From contig NZ_MPZM01000014.1 in the NCBI RefSeq assembly GCF_002936955.1, positions 1-64,000 on the forward strand: a DNA stretch of 64,000 nt, given 5' to 3'. Of the stretch, positions 9,786-18,799 are shown one piece after another (within the stretch, counting starts at the first letter, position 1; each line of letters begins with the position of its first letter). The notes beneath the pieces were generated by a model. The model was not told the origin of the DNA, did not search any database, and saw nothing but the letters and a program-made list of their open reading frames with translations. Made by a program: the position numbers and the translations under genes. Origin of the DNA: Oceanisphaera arctica. GTDB taxonomy: Bacteria > Pseudomonadota > Gammaproteobacteria > Enterobacterales > Aeromonadaceae.

Positions 9786-12608
9786 TCAACACATTAAATC
9801 CAGTATCTGCTGTTTGTTTACCGGATCCAGCTGCTCGGGTGCGAGAAAGCGGCTTCCGTATTGCAGATAGATTTCCTGCTCGACAAAAAAGCGAAACAGT
9901 CCGGGGTCCAGGTGCTGCTTCTTGACCATGGTCGCCATTATGGTCAGCGCCTCGCTCAGACTCTTGGGCTTTTTGTAGGGGCGGTCGGCGGCGGTCAGGG
10001 CCTCAAATACATCGGCCAGCGCCATCATGCGCGCCTGTAACGGCAATTCACCGGCCTTCAGGCTGCGCGGATAGCCCTGGCCGTCCATGCGCTCATGATG
10101 ACCGGCGGCCAGCATGGGGACTTCGCCGAGGTGATCGGGATAGTGCAGTTCGCTCAGCATGATCAGGGTATGCACCATGTGGGCATTGATGGTGTAGCGC
10201 TCTTCCGGGGTCAGGGTGCCCCGGGCAATGGCCAGGTTATAGTGCTCTCCCAGATCCAGCTTGAGTTCGGGCTGCACCAGGGTAATCCCCCAGAGATTGT
10301 CGTGGTCGATGCGCTCCTTGGTCGGGTAGGGGAGCCGATGCCAGGGCTTGTCGGCCAGCAGCGGTTCCCATGCCGGTACCGGCTCGATGTCGCCGCGTCG
10401 TTGTTCTTCTTCCCACGACAGTCCCAGTGTATTGTCCAGGGTGCGTAGCCAGCGCCGCTCGGCGATGCGGTTCAGGCGCTCAAGTTGTGTCTGGCTGACC
10501 GTTTCACCGCCCTGGTTCAGGTTGGCGATAAAGGTGAAGTCCTCATCCAGTTGCCGGTGCTGATCTGCCCGTATCGACGCAAGCCGGTGCTCGTCCTCGC
10601 CGTCGGCCCGACCCTGCCAGTAAATGATGTCCGCATCGCGCTTGAGTACCTCGAACCTGGTCCTTATTTCGTGCAGCCGGTTATAAATGGTCTCCAGCTT
10701 GGTGGCCTTGTCTATTACATGTTCCGGGGTCACCACCTTGCCGCAATCGTGCAGCCAGGAGGCCAGGTAGAGCGCCTCCCACTCCTGCTCGGAAAGCCGA
10801 AAATCCGCATAGTTGCCGGTCTCGCTGTGGTGGGCGGCGCGGGCCAGCATCAGGGTCAGCTCCGGCACTCGCTGACAATGACCGCTGGTGTAGGGGGACT
10901 TGGCGTCGATGGCGGAGGCGATGACGCGGATCATCGATTCGGTCATTTTCTGCTGCTGTTCAAACAAAGCCATGTCTTCCAGTGCCAGATTGGCGAATTC
11001 GCTGTAATGGGAGATAAAGCGACGTTTACCGGCAGAAAGGCGGGCTGTCCCGTAGCTCAGGCCAAGCATAATGGCGCCGTTGAGCTTGCCAAAGCGATCA
11101 TACAAAAGCCAGGGCGGCTCAAATCGCAGGCCATGGCCTTCCAGTGTTTGCAGGAGCAGTGCCGACAGCTCGTCGGGCCCGGCATTGTCGGGCAGGGGGA
11201 TCTGATGTTGCTGTTCCTGCTCCTTATCCAGTAACACCAGGCAGTGTGCGTTTTCTTGTTGCCTGGCCCGGTAAACCAGACAGCGTTGTCCGCCGCTCAG
11301 ATGTTGTATACCCTGGCTGAGCCGTTGCAGCATGTTGTTGAAATCATCGCTCTGCGACAGGCTGTGCAGTTCCTGAATAAAGCCGGCCAGGGTCCGATGC
11401 ATCAGCGTGATGGCGTGGGCCTGGGCATCCAGCTCCTGGTAGAAGTAGTGTCGTTCTTTAAGACCGTCAAAGTCGAATTCCTGAATCCCTTTCAAGTCTT
11501 CCGCCATTTGTCGCAAGGGGCGCGAGATAGCACGAGATGCCATGATGACCACCGGCAGGCTTAATGCCACAATCAGCAGCGTCAACCACGCCTGGGAGCG
11601 ACCAAAGTTCAGCGCTTCCGCCATCAGTTTGCGATAGGGGATCAGCGTGGATAGCCGCAAATCCAGGGTGCCGTTGTTGCCGGCGGCCAGGGTCAGCGGT
11701 ATCTGCTGACCCAGCCAGAGGTCACCGTTCAGCTCGACCGTCCAGCTTTCTCGATCGGGTTGGCTCGACAGTACCTCGAAGCCCTCCAGGCCATTAAAGG
11801 CCGGTTGAACATCGTCGGATACCGAGTCGGGCTGGCTGCCGGCCAGTATCTGAAATTCCGGCGCCAGCAACAGCAGGGTGCGGGCCTCTGGTAATCCCTG
11901 TTCGAGCTGTGCATCCAGCTCGCTCAGCAGTAAATCGGCTGCCCACACCCGTTGCTGGGTGGCATCGCCCAGAGACAGGGTAATCCCCTGTTTTTGTGAC
12001 GCGTGAAAAAGGTAGGGCGGGGTGATGTGCAGACCCGGTTGCGCCAGGGTGGAATCGAACCAGGGGCGGGTACGGCTATCGAAGGACTCGGCGTAGAATT
12101 CGACCTCGTCGACCATCCTATAAGTGCGGTCGAAATAGAAGCGCCGGGTGGCACTGCCCGGCGTCATGATCTCCAGCACCAAATCGGCGGCTTGTGGTGC
12201 GGCGAAGGCAGTGCGCATTTGTTGATCGTGCATGATGCGAAACACCAGCATACGGCCATCGTATTCGCCCACATAGAAAGCGGTGACCTGAGGGCTGGCG
12301 GCCAGCAAGGGATGCAACAGGGGCCACCAGCGAGCTGGCTCCTGCTCTGTGCCGACGAGGGTGACGCCATTGGCGCGCATCAGGGTCAAGCTGGTATTAA
12401 TGTTACTCAGTTCGTGTTCCAGCCGTTGGCTCAGCTGGCTTTTCAGTACGCTCAGGCGGTGTTCGCTGTTGGCCAGCAGAAAAGCGCTGTTATGGCGGTG
12501 CTGCGCATAGATAAGCACGGTACCCAGCAGAATGACCAGGGTAGCAAACATGCAGGTGATGTATACCCGCAGGCTGAAACGTGAATAGAAAGGAGGCATG
12601 GCCGGCAT
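9786..12608 (-). CDS. Membrane sensor HD-GYP phosphodiesterase
   Basis: 940-residue predicted c-di-GMP phosphodiesterase. Order of parts: membrane helix (about 15-37), a long periplasmic sensor region (about 40-335, probably Cache-like), second membrane helix (about 340-360), HAMP-like segment (RAISRPLRQMAEDLKGI), a GAF-like region (about 415-540), and a C-terminal HD-GYP domain (about 560-920). The metal-binding HD is in WLHDCGKV and the signature loop is HHERMDGQGYP. About 160 residues separate HD from the HH pair, longer than in typical HD-GYP proteins. It is a lone gene with no diguanylate cyclase beside it. Two start codons (12608 and 12599) are possible, neither with a strong ribosome site. 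Confidence 0.87.
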   Translation of the reverse strand: MPAMPPFYSRFSLRVYITCMFATLVILLGTVLIYAQHRHNSAFLLANSEHRLSVLKSQLSQRLEHELSNINTSLTLMRANGVTLVGTEQEPARWWPLLHPLLAASPQVTAFYVGEYDGRMLVFRIMHDQQMRTAFAAPQAADLVLEIMTPGSATRRFYFDRTYRMVDEVEFYAESFDSRTRPWFDSTLAQPGLHITPPYLFHASQKQGITLSLGDATQQRVWAADLLLSELDAQLEQGLPEARTLLLLAPEFQILAGSQPDSVSDDVQPAFNGLEGFEVLSSQPDRESWTVELNGDLWLGQQIPLTLAAGNNGTLDLRLSTLIPYRKLMAEALNFGRSQAWLTLLIVALSLPVVIMASRAISRPLRQMAEDLKGIQEFDFDGLKERHYFYQELDAQAHAITLMHRTLAGFIQELHSLSQSDDFNNMLQRLSQGIQHLSGGQRCLVYRARQQENAHCLVLLDKEQEQQHQIPLPDNAGPDELSALLLQTLEGHGLRFEPPWLLYDRFGKLNGAIMLGLSYGTARLSAGKRRFISHYSEFANLALEDMALFEQQQKMTESMIRVIASAIDAKSPYTSGHCQRVPELTLMLARAAHHSETGNYADFRLSEQEWEALYLASWLHDCGKVVTPEHVIDKATKLETIYNRLHEIRTRFEVLKRDADIIYWQGRADGEDEHRLASIRADQHRQLDEDFTFIANLNQGGETVSQTQLERLNRIAERRWLRTLDNTLGLSWEEEQRRGDIEPVPAWEPLLADKPWHRLPYPTKERIDHDNLWGITLVQPELKLDLGEHYNLAIARGTLTPEERYTINAHMVHTLIMLSELHYPDHLGEVPMLAAGHHERMDGQGYPRSLKAGELPLQARMMALADVFEALTAADRPYKKPKSLSEALTIMATMVKKQHLDPGLFRFFVEQEIYLQYGSRFLAPEQLDPVNKQQILDLMC

Positions 12609-12700
12609 CCGTAACCAGAACAGTCATAAGCGTAGTTGCCGATCAGAGGGCTGCCATTGGTATCTTTGCTTGCAGTCACCTGCTTTAACTGCAGCGAGAC

Positions 12701-13546
12701 TTAACTTCGGTAGTCACCGATATCGGGTCGTCGGCTGGGGCCGTTCAGGGCGATGTCGACCGGATGAAAGGCCTTGATGGCCTCGAAGCAGAAATCGCCT
12801 AACGCCCGGTGCAGGGCCTGGGGATCATGGTTGGTGATGATGATGACGCTTTTGGCCAGGTTGCGCCGGCGACGCAGCAGATGGCCGAGAAAGCTGGATT
12901 GGCTTTCGGCCAGTCGGGTGCGGTTGGCGGCCACTTCATCAAGCACCAGCAAGTCGACTTCTTCCAGCGCACGTCGATACTGGTTGCGGCTTTCCTGATC
13001 TTCTATTACCCCGAAAAACAGCCTGTCCACCACCGAGGCCCATTGCTGAAAAATCACCGACTTCTGGTGCTGGTAGATCAGATCGTGGGCAATGGCCCCG
13101 GCCAGGGTCGATTTGCCAGTACCGAAGTCGCCATAGATTAGAATGGCGGCACCGCCTTTCTCTTCCCAGTGATCGAAGGCGTTGATGAAATGATGGGCGG
13201 TATCGATATGATGGCTCAGCACAGGATCGTCGCGGTCCATGTTGTCGAACACCCACTCCGGGTTGAGATCAGCCTGGGCCAGCAAACGTTCGGTACGTTT
13301 CTGTTGCGCCTCTTTCTGAGCCTGGCGCACCTCGATATTCGCCTGCTGTTCATACTGGCGCTTGAGGTCGAGATAATCGTATTCGGGCAGGTTACCACCG
13401 GCCCGCAGCCGCTGCAGTCGGCCCAGTAGCCCCTTCACATCGCCACCGGCGGCAGTCGGTGATATGTCTTTCTGTGGTTTCGGGCGGCGTCGACGACGAG
13501 CAATGTCGTTCAGGTCGGCGGCAATTTCTTCAGGTGTCTTTTTCAT
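12701..13546 (-). CDS. dnaC: DnaC-like helicase-loader ATPase
   Basis: 281-residue AAA+ ATPase of the DnaC/IstB type. Walker A is GDFGTGKST (about residue 139) and Walker B is LLVLDEV (about 200). A basic N-terminal region (RRRRRPKP) precedes the ATPase, as in DnaC proteins that contact DnaB through their N-terminus. It overlaps the end of the upstream dnaT-like gene by 17 bases, which supports co-translation and identification as the chromosomal primosome loader pair. No transposase is nearby, so an IstB function is unlikely. Confidence 0.8.
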   Translation of the reverse strand: MKKTPEEIAADLNDIARRRRRPKPQKDISPTAAGGDVKGLLGRLQRLRAGGNLPEYDYLDLKRQYEQQANIEVRQAQKEAQQKRTERLLAQADLNPEWVFDNMDRDDPVLSHHIDTAHHFINAFDHWEEKGGAAILIYGDFGTGKSTLAGAIAHDLIYQHQKSVIFQQWASVVDRLFFGVIEDQESRNQYRRALEEVDLLVLDEVAANRTRLAESQSSFLGHLLRRRRNLAKSVIIITNHDPQALHRALGDFCFEAIKAFHPVDIALNGPSRRPDIGDYRS

Positions 13547-14210
13547 TGCGGTCTTCCTGGTTATCCGGGCTGAGACGTTGGGCTTCGGCCATCATTTCAC
13601 GGGCCCGTTTGCTGGGGCCTGCGTCGATTTTGGCCGGCAACTGCTGGTAGCCACCGTTATCCTGCGGCGCTGGCGCGCGCTTGATACTGCGCTGATTCTT
13701 GAGTTTGCGTACCAGTTTCAGCATCCACTGATGCTGGTTTTCAAATACTTCGGGCCGGCCCAGCCAGTAGGCAATAAACTCGCCCAGCTCGGTTTCATCG
13801 ATATGGCTGTCGAGCAGACCACAGAGTCTGGCCAGGCCCTCGAACTGTTCGTCCGGGCGCCACTGTGGGTGCATGGCAAACTGGCGAGATGGCAGCGGGG
13901 CCAGCCCTTCGAGCTGTTTCAGTGGCAGCGAGAACACGGCCCCGTGATAATGCTGGGGGTGAGGATTATGCACCACACTCAGCAAGCCTGCCTCCAGCAG
14001 CTCATCGACCAGCCCGGTCAGATCCATCGGCGTGACGCGATAGCGATATTCCCCGTCGCCCTGCACAGCCAGCGCCTTGCCCAGCAAGGGGTAATCCAGC
14101 GGTTGGGTATTATCCCCTCGCGCCAGATGTCTGAGATAGAGCTGATACAGGCTGCGGGCCGGGTGAGACAGTTTGGGAGAGGTCAGCGCCTGATATTCTG
14201 CCGGTGTCAT
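13530..14210 (-). CDS. dnaT: DnaT-like primosomal protein
   Basis: 226-residue protein whose C-terminal part (about 130-190; HPQWRPDEQF, ETELGEFIAYWLGRPE, WMLKLVRKLKN) matches the DnaT single-stranded-DNA-binding domain, used in replication restart to hand DnaB-DnaC to PriA/PriB. The N-terminal part resembles a winged-helix fold and is variable in the family. The ATG at 14210 gives the natural family start (MTPAEYQ); an upstream ATG at 14258 adds an implausible stretch. It overlaps dnaC downstream by 17 bases. It is divergent from the rssB-like gene. Confidence 0.78.
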   Translation of the reverse strand: MTPAEYQALTSPKLSHPARSLYQLYLRHLARGDNTQPLDYPLLGKALAVQGDGEYRYRVTPMDLTGLVDELLEAGLLSVVHNPHPQHYHGAVFSLPLKQLEGLAPLPSRQFAMHPQWRPDEQFEGLARLCGLLDSHIDETELGEFIAYWLGRPEVFENQHQWMLKLVRKLKNQRSIKRAPAPQDNGGYQQLPAKIDAGPSKRAREMMAEAQRLSPDNQEDRNEKDT

Positions 14211-14348
14211 AGTGCCACTGTGATCGAATGAGGAGGCTATTATCCAACAAAGCCGCAATAGAATACAGCCACCATGACGGAGCCCCTGCCGAGCGGCCGA
14301 AATTCGGCTAGGCTCAGTATATCCCCCATTACTCTGTTACCTAATCTG

Positions 14349-15323
14349 ATGTTTGAACGTTCCCCGCTTATTCTGCTCATAGAAGATGACCCCGTGTTCC
14401 GTCGGTTGATGGTGACCTACCTTGAATTGTGGGGCGCCAGAGTGATCGAAGTGGACAATGGCGACGAAGGCATACGGCTGGCGGGGGAGCAGGCACCTGA
14501 TCTGGTCTTGATCAATTTGCTGCTGGCGGCACCGAATGGTCTCGAGGTGATAACCCGCCTGAAACGATGCTATCCGGTGCTGCCCGTGATTGCGATTTCC
14601 GCTCGGTTGAAGATGGTCGATGTGGCGCAGGCGCTGCGGGCCGGTGCCGGAGATTATCTGATCAAGCCTATTCGTAACTGGCGGCAGGTGTTTGATGCCA
14701 TTACCGCCTGTCTCAAGCCTGATCTGCGGCGGATATTCGATGAACTGAACGAACATCTGGCGTTCTTTCGTCGGGAAGACATGGCCGCCAGTCGTCTGTG
14801 TCAGGGCTTGCGTCAGTTGCCGGAGCGCGATCTGGGAACCTGGCAGCTTAGCTGTCGGCAAAGCTCACCCTGGTTGCTCGCCGACTATGTCAGGCTGGAT
14901 CAGGATCTGTTGCTTCTGCTGGCGGAGTTCGACCCGTTGAGTATGGATACCCCTGCGGTGATGACGCTGATTGCCTTTCTGTTGCATGAGCCCCAGCGTC
15001 AGCATCAGATTCAGCCGGGTTCCCTGCTGAACAACCCGGGCCGCACCCTGGAATACATCAATCGTCTGATCCTGGATGCGGGGCTGAACTGCCGGGTGAA
15101 CCTGGCGTTATTCCGGTTACAGGCCAGCAGCAACAAGGTGATGATGGCCAATGGCGGTATGACCGGCAATGACTGGCTGGCCCGGTGTGATGCTGGCCCG
15201 CTGGGAGCGGGAACCTTCAGCGCCAGCCAGCTTAGCTACCCCTGTTCTTTTCCCTTCGACCTGACCTTGCATGGCGGCTTTGGCGGTGAAATCCAGCTGA
15301 CGGCTCGCCATGGTCAGTGTTGA
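14349..15323 (+). CDS. rssB: RssB-like response regulator with Asn in place of the phospho-acceptor Asp
   Basis: 324-residue protein with an N-terminal receiver domain (1-120) and a C-terminal PP2C-like domain as in RssB, the adaptor that delivers sigma-S to ClpXP. It lies next to galU, the same neighbour as in E. coli. The acidic pair is present (EDDPVF, Asp13-Asp14), as are Ser84 and Lys106 (DYLIKP), but the acceptor position reads VLINLLL: Asn56 stands where E. coli RssB has Asp58. Phosphorylation at the normal site is therefore not possible. The start at 14349 is the family-like one; 14274 is an alternative in the same frame, and neither has a clear ribosome site. Confidence 0.78.
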   Translation: MFERSPLILLIEDDPVFRRLMVTYLELWGARVIEVDNGDEGIRLAGEQAPDLVLINLLLAAPNGLEVITRLKRCYPVLPVIAISARLKMVDVAQALRAGAGDYLIKPIRNWRQVFDAITACLKPDLRRIFDELNEHLAFFRREDMAASRLCQGLRQLPERDLGTWQLSCRQSSPWLLADYVRLDQDLLLLLAEFDPLSMDTPAVMTLIAFLLHEPQRQHQIQPGSLLNNPGRTLEYINRLILDAGLNCRVNLALFRLQASSNKVMMANGGMTGNDWLARCDAGPLGAGTFSASQLSYPCSFPFDLTLHGGFGGEIQLTARHGQC

Positions 15324-15347
15324 AACCATGGTCGTTACTGAAGTGGC

Positions 15348-16289
15348 TTACCGCAAATTGAGCTGTTGCAGGTAGTCGGTGAGGGCGGGTCCCAGCTCGG
15401 GATGGCGCAGGCCATATTCAACATTGGCCACCATGAGCCCAAGCTTGCTGCCGCAATCGTGACTCTTGCCGGTAATATGATGGGCATCTACCGGCTGTTG
15501 CGCCATCAGCATGGCGATGCTGTCGGTCAGCTGGATTTCATCGCCCTTGCCGAGCGGGGTCTTGCTTAGCAGTGGCCAGATGTCGACCGACAGCACATAA
15601 CGGCCCACCACCGCCAGATTGGAAGGCGCTTCCTGCCGCTGCGGTTTTTCTATCATTGCTTCAATCGGCGCCGACTCTCCCTGACCCAGCTGATAACCGC
15701 CGATATCGACAATACCGAACTGATCGACCAGCTCGTCAGCCACCGGCTCCACCAGAATCTGGCTGTGGCCGTTGTCGCCAAAGGCCCGGATCATGGCCGC
15801 CAGATTATCCTGCTGCAGGTTGCAGCCCGCATCATCGATCAGCACGTCGGGCAGCAGCACGGCAAAGGGAGCGTCGCCGACCAGCGGGCGGGCGCAAAGA
15901 ATGGCATGGCCCAGACCCTTGGCCTCGCCCTGGCGTACATGCATTATGGTCACGTCGGGAGGGCAGATTTTCTGTACTTCTTCGAGCAACTGCCGTTTCA
16001 CCCGTTTTTCCAGGGTGGCTTCCAGCTCGAAGCTGGTATCAAAGTGGTTTTCGATGGAATTTTTACTGGCGTGGGTGACCAGCACGATTTCCTTGATCCC
16101 GGCCTGTACGGCTTCATTCACCACATATTGGATCAGGGGCTTGTCGACCACCGGCAGCATTTCCTTGGGGATGGCCTTGGTAGCGGGCAGCATACGAGTG
16201 CCCAGGCCAGCGACCGGGATCACCGCCTTACGAATCGAGGATTGTGAAGGCATGTTTTGAGGCGTCGTTGCAGGCATGAGTGTCATCAA
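15348..16289 (-). CDS. galU: UTP-glucose-1-phosphate uridylyltransferase
   Basis: Makes UDP-glucose for LPS, capsule, trehalose and osmoprotective glucans. 313 residues from the first ATG; similarity to E. coli GalU begins at [19 protein letters not shown] (nucleotide-binding motif) and runs to the end, including the [14 protein letters not shown] and [11 protein letters not shown] segments. Starts at 16289, 16277 or 16253 are all possible and none has a good ribosome site, so the first 12 residues are uncertain. Convergent with rssB, 24 bases apart. Confidence 0.94.
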   Translation of the reverse strand: MMTLMPATTPQNMPSQSSIRKAVIPVAGLGTRMLPATKAIPKEMLPVVDKPLIQYVVNEAVQAGIKEIVLVTHASKNSIENHFDTSFELEATLEKRVKRQLLEEVQKICPPDVTIMHVRQGEAKGLGHAILCARPLVGDAPFAVLLPDVLIDDAGCNLQQDNLAAMIRAFGDNGHSQILVEPVADELVDQFGIVDIGGYQLGQGESAPIEAMIEKPQRQEAPSNLAVVGRYVLSVDIWPLLSKTPLGKGDEIQLTDSIAMLMAQQPVDAHHITGKSHDCGSKLGLMVANVEYGLRHPELGPALTDYLQQLNLR

Positions 16290-16321
16290 AAAAATAATGG
16301 GCGCCTATGATAACCAATAGC

Positions 16322-16349
16322 GGCCCTCCCGACCATGCCCGGGAGGGCC
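16322..16349 (-). terminator. GC-rich hairpin after the ComEA-like gene
   Basis: GGCCCTCCCG (16322-16331) and CGGGAGGGCC (16340-16349) are perfect 10-bp arms with an 8-base loop, 6 bases downstream of the minus-strand comEA-like gene. No T tract follows, so termination may be imperfect. Confidence 0.5.
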
Positions 16350-16354
16350 AGCGC

Positions 16355-16645
16355 TTAGTTGCTGAGCAGGTGTCGGTTTTTGTCTACGGTGGCCGGGCCT
16401 ATACCACTGACCATGGTGAGGTCGTCGACCGCCTTGAAGGGCCCATTGGCTTCCCTATATTCCACGATAGCCGCCGCCTTGGCCGGACCTATGCCGGTCA
16501 GCATGGCCAGTTGATCCTGGGTGGCGTTATTGATATCGATGCTGGTGACCACGGCATCCTGAGCCGCCGTCGGCTCGTTAGCCATGCTCGGTGCCGTGAC
16601 GGCCAGTAACCCGGTCAGCAAGGTGGATAACAGTATTTTTTTCAT
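16355..16645 (-). CDS. ComEA-like exported helix-hairpin-helix protein
   Basis: 96-residue protein with a signal peptide (cleavage likely after SMA, residue 22) and a C-terminal pair of helix-hairpin-helix motifs (INNATQDQLAMLTGIGPAKA and the second GIGPAT), which bind DNA without sequence preference. Small proteins of this type are annotated ComEA or YbaV and in naturally competent gammaproteobacteria act as periplasmic DNA receptors. The start is well defined by AAGGAGA 7 bases upstream. No other competence gene is in view, so a role in uptake is inference. Confidence 0.82.
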   Translation of the reverse strand: MKKILLSTLLTGLLAVTAPSMANEPTAAQDAVVTSIDINNATQDQLAMLTGIGPAKAAAIVEYREANGPFKAVDDLTMVSGIGPATVDKNRHLLSN

Positions 16646-16784
16646 TCCCGTCTCTCCTTGTATTAGATTCGTTTGGCGTTTAGTCCATTTCGGACCCTAT
16701 CAAGCCTTGTCCATAAGGGCGTTTTTTGCCAATAAAGTCGAAAAATATTGTCGAAAAAATTAAAGAAGAACGGGACTTGCATCG

Positions 16785-16806
16785 AAAAACCGGCCGAAGC
16801 CGGTTT
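16785..16806 (-). terminator. Terminator of yciI
   Basis: On the minus strand a GCCGG/CCGGC stem with a UUCG tetraloop is followed by five T. It starts 4 bases after the yciI stop. The tetraloop and T tract make it a convincing intrinsic terminator. Confidence 0.78.
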
Positions 16807-16809
16807 GTA

Positions 16810-17109
16810 TCAGGGCAGTACTTTTCTGAAGGGCTTGACCACCACGGAGGCATAGACGCCGGCCGCCACGTAAGGATCGGCGTCGGCCCAGGCCTGGGCC
16901 GAAGCAAGAGAGTCGAACTCGGCAATCACGGTACTGCCGGTAAAGCCGGCCTCGGCGGGATCTTCGGCATCGATGGCCGGGTTGGGGCCGGCGACCAGGA
17001 GGCGGCCCTCATCGGTCAGCGCCTGCAACCGGGCCAGATGGGCCGGGCGGGCTTCTTTACGCAGCGGAAGGCTGTTGGCGTTGTCTTCAGCGAAAATGAC
17101 ATACCACAT
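16810..17109 (-). CDS. yciI: YciI family protein
   Basis: 99-residue ferredoxin-like-fold protein nearly colinear with E. coli YciI ([43 protein letters not shown]). The family contains the conserved His-Asp pair of muconolactone-isomerase-like dimers, but its cellular reaction is unknown. It lies just downstream of yciB in the same orientation, an arrangement also found in enterics. Confidence 0.93.
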   Translation of the reverse strand: MWYVIFAEDNANSLPLRKEARPAHLARLQALTDEGRLLVAGPNPAIDAEDPAEAGFTGSTVIAEFDSLASAQAWADADPYVAAGVYASVVVKPFRKVLP

Positions 17110-17190
17110 GGTGTATTCCTTGTTACATGATGGAGTGTAAACGGGGAGGCCACTTGCGTAGCCTCCCCTGTTGGTACCGATGATGGCGGG

Positions 17191-17727
17191 TTACTTTTCC
17201 AGCGCCTGCTGCTGACGATAAAGGTAAATGGCGGTGGCGAAGGTAAACAACAGGGTCAGCCCCAGTAGACCAAAGACCTTGAAGTTGACCCAGACTTCCT
17301 GAGGCAGGTTGAAAGCTACATACACATTGAGAGCGCCGCAGAAACTGAAAAAGCCGACCCAGGCCAGATTGGCCCTGTCCCAGATGGTGTCGGGTACTGT
17401 CATTTCCTTGCCGAGCATCTGCTTGATGAGGTTTTTACGGAAGCCGTAACGGCTTACCAGCAGTCCGATGGCAAAGAGACCATTCACCGCGGTGACCTTC
17501 CATTTGATGAAGGCATCATCCTGAAAAAACATGGTGAGGCCACCAAAGAACAGCACCAGCACCAGGGTGACCAGGTGCATTTTTTCCAGCTTCTTGTGCT
17601 TCAGCCAGACCACCAGCATCTGGATGCAGGTCGCGGCCATCAGCGCGCCGGTGGCCGCGTAGATATCGACGGTCTTGTACACCGCGAAAAAAATGATCAG
17701 GGGAATAAATTCGGCAAACTGCTTCAT
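17191..17727 (-). CDS. yciB: Inner membrane septation-type protein YciB
   Basis: 178-residue polytopic membrane protein with five or six hydrophobic segments; the sequence from [18 protein letters not shown] and the [19 protein letters not shown] segment are hallmarks of YciB (also called intracellular septation protein A). In E. coli it takes part in cell-envelope synthesis and interacts with division and elongation proteins. It is followed by yciI. Confidence 0.94.
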   Translation of the reverse strand: MKQFAEFIPLIIFFAVYKTVDIYAATGALMAATCIQMLVVWLKHKKLEKMHLVTLVLVLFFGGLTMFFQDDAFIKWKVTAVNGLFAIGLLVSRYGFRKNLIKQMLGKEMTVPDTIWDRANLAWVGFFSFCGALNVYVAFNLPQEVWVNFKVFGLLGLTLLFTFATAIYLYRQQQALEK

Positions 17728-17810
17728 AGAAGAATGAACCCGTACAACAAAGATGAAAGCAGTTTACCCATAGCACCGGCGGCTGGCAAAACATTGCTGC
17801 TATCCCTGAT

Positions 17811-18686
17811 TTACCCTTCACGTCGTACTATGAGCGGCTGGTATCTTTCCAGCCCGCTCTTTGCCAGCATGGCCATTAATACGATGGCGCCGCCCAGTAG
17901 CCCCATATTGGTAGGGCGTTCGCTTAAAAACAGCCAGACCAGCAGGGTGCCGAAGAGCGTTTCAAGTAACAGCAGCAGGCTGACTTCTGCCGAGGGCAGG
18001 TACTGAGGCCCCTGCTGGATCAGGGTAAAGCCCACGGGCATTAAAATCAGGCACAGCAGAACCAGCCAGCTCATGTTTACCGCATCCGGCAGCAATACCT
18101 CGCCACTCCAGAACCCTGCCAGGCCGGCTGTTATCAGGCCGCTGAGGGCCAGCATGGGGCTCATGTCTATTTCGGGCCGGCTGCGTGCCAGAGTCAGGTT
18201 ACCAGCCAGTCCTACCGCGGCCATCAGGGCGAAGGCGCTACCCAGCCAAGAGCCTGCACCTGCGTCATCTAGTACGATCAGGCTGATGCCAAACAGACAA
18301 ACGCCGATGACCAACCAGGTGCGCATTGGCAGACGCTCTTGCAGAAAGAGGCGGCTGAGAAGGGCGGCAATCAAGGGAGCCGAGGCGAGAATGACCAGAA
18401 CGTTGCCGGCTTTGGTAAAATGATTGCCCAGAATAAAACCGATGGTGCTGAAGCTGAACAGCAGGGCGCAGCCGAGACCGGCTCGACCACAGACCAGATA
18501 GCTACGCCACCACTGGCCCCGATAGCGGGCCACCACTATCAACCAGAACCCCAGCACATTGAGCAGGCCCCGCCACAACACGACCTGCTCGGCGGGCAGG
18601 CTGATCACGCGCAGCAAGAGCGCGTCGGGGGAAATAATGAGGACCCCAATAGCGGTAAGCAGAAATCCTTTCTGATGGTTATCCAT
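17811..18686 (-). CDS. EamA/DMT superfamily transporter
   Basis: 291-residue membrane protein with about ten predicted helices in two repeated EamA halves (residues 8-140 and 150-285), the layout of drug/metabolite exporters. The two halves both contain the alternating glycine-rich helices of the family. The substrate cannot be told from sequence. It stands alone between yciB and the ribose operon, 113 bases downstream of rbsR on the same strand. Confidence 0.85.
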   Translation of the reverse strand: MDNHQKGFLLTAIGVLIISPDALLLRVISLPAEQVVLWRGLLNVLGFWLIVVARYRGQWWRSYLVCGRAGLGCALLFSFSTIGFILGNHFTKAGNVLVILASAPLIAALLSRLFLQERLPMRTWLVIGVCLFGISLIVLDDAGAGSWLGSAFALMAAVGLAGNLTLARSRPEIDMSPMLALSGLITAGLAGFWSGEVLLPDAVNMSWLVLLCLILMPVGFTLIQQGPQYLPSAEVSLLLLLETLFGTLLVWLFLSERPTNMGLLGGAIVLMAMLAKSGLERYQPLIVRREG

Positions 18687-18799
18687 GGCACTTGCATTGA
18701 CGGTGAGTAAAGCCCGATGCTAACCAGAGTGAGCCGGGATTGCCAGCCGTGCAGGGTGAACCATTCGCTGCGGGATCACATATTATGCCGCGTCGCTAT

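Noticed and set aside
12701-13546. IstB helper of an IS21-type insertion sequence
   Set aside because: No istA transposase or terminal repeats; the overlap with a dnaT-like gene fits the primosome loader instead.
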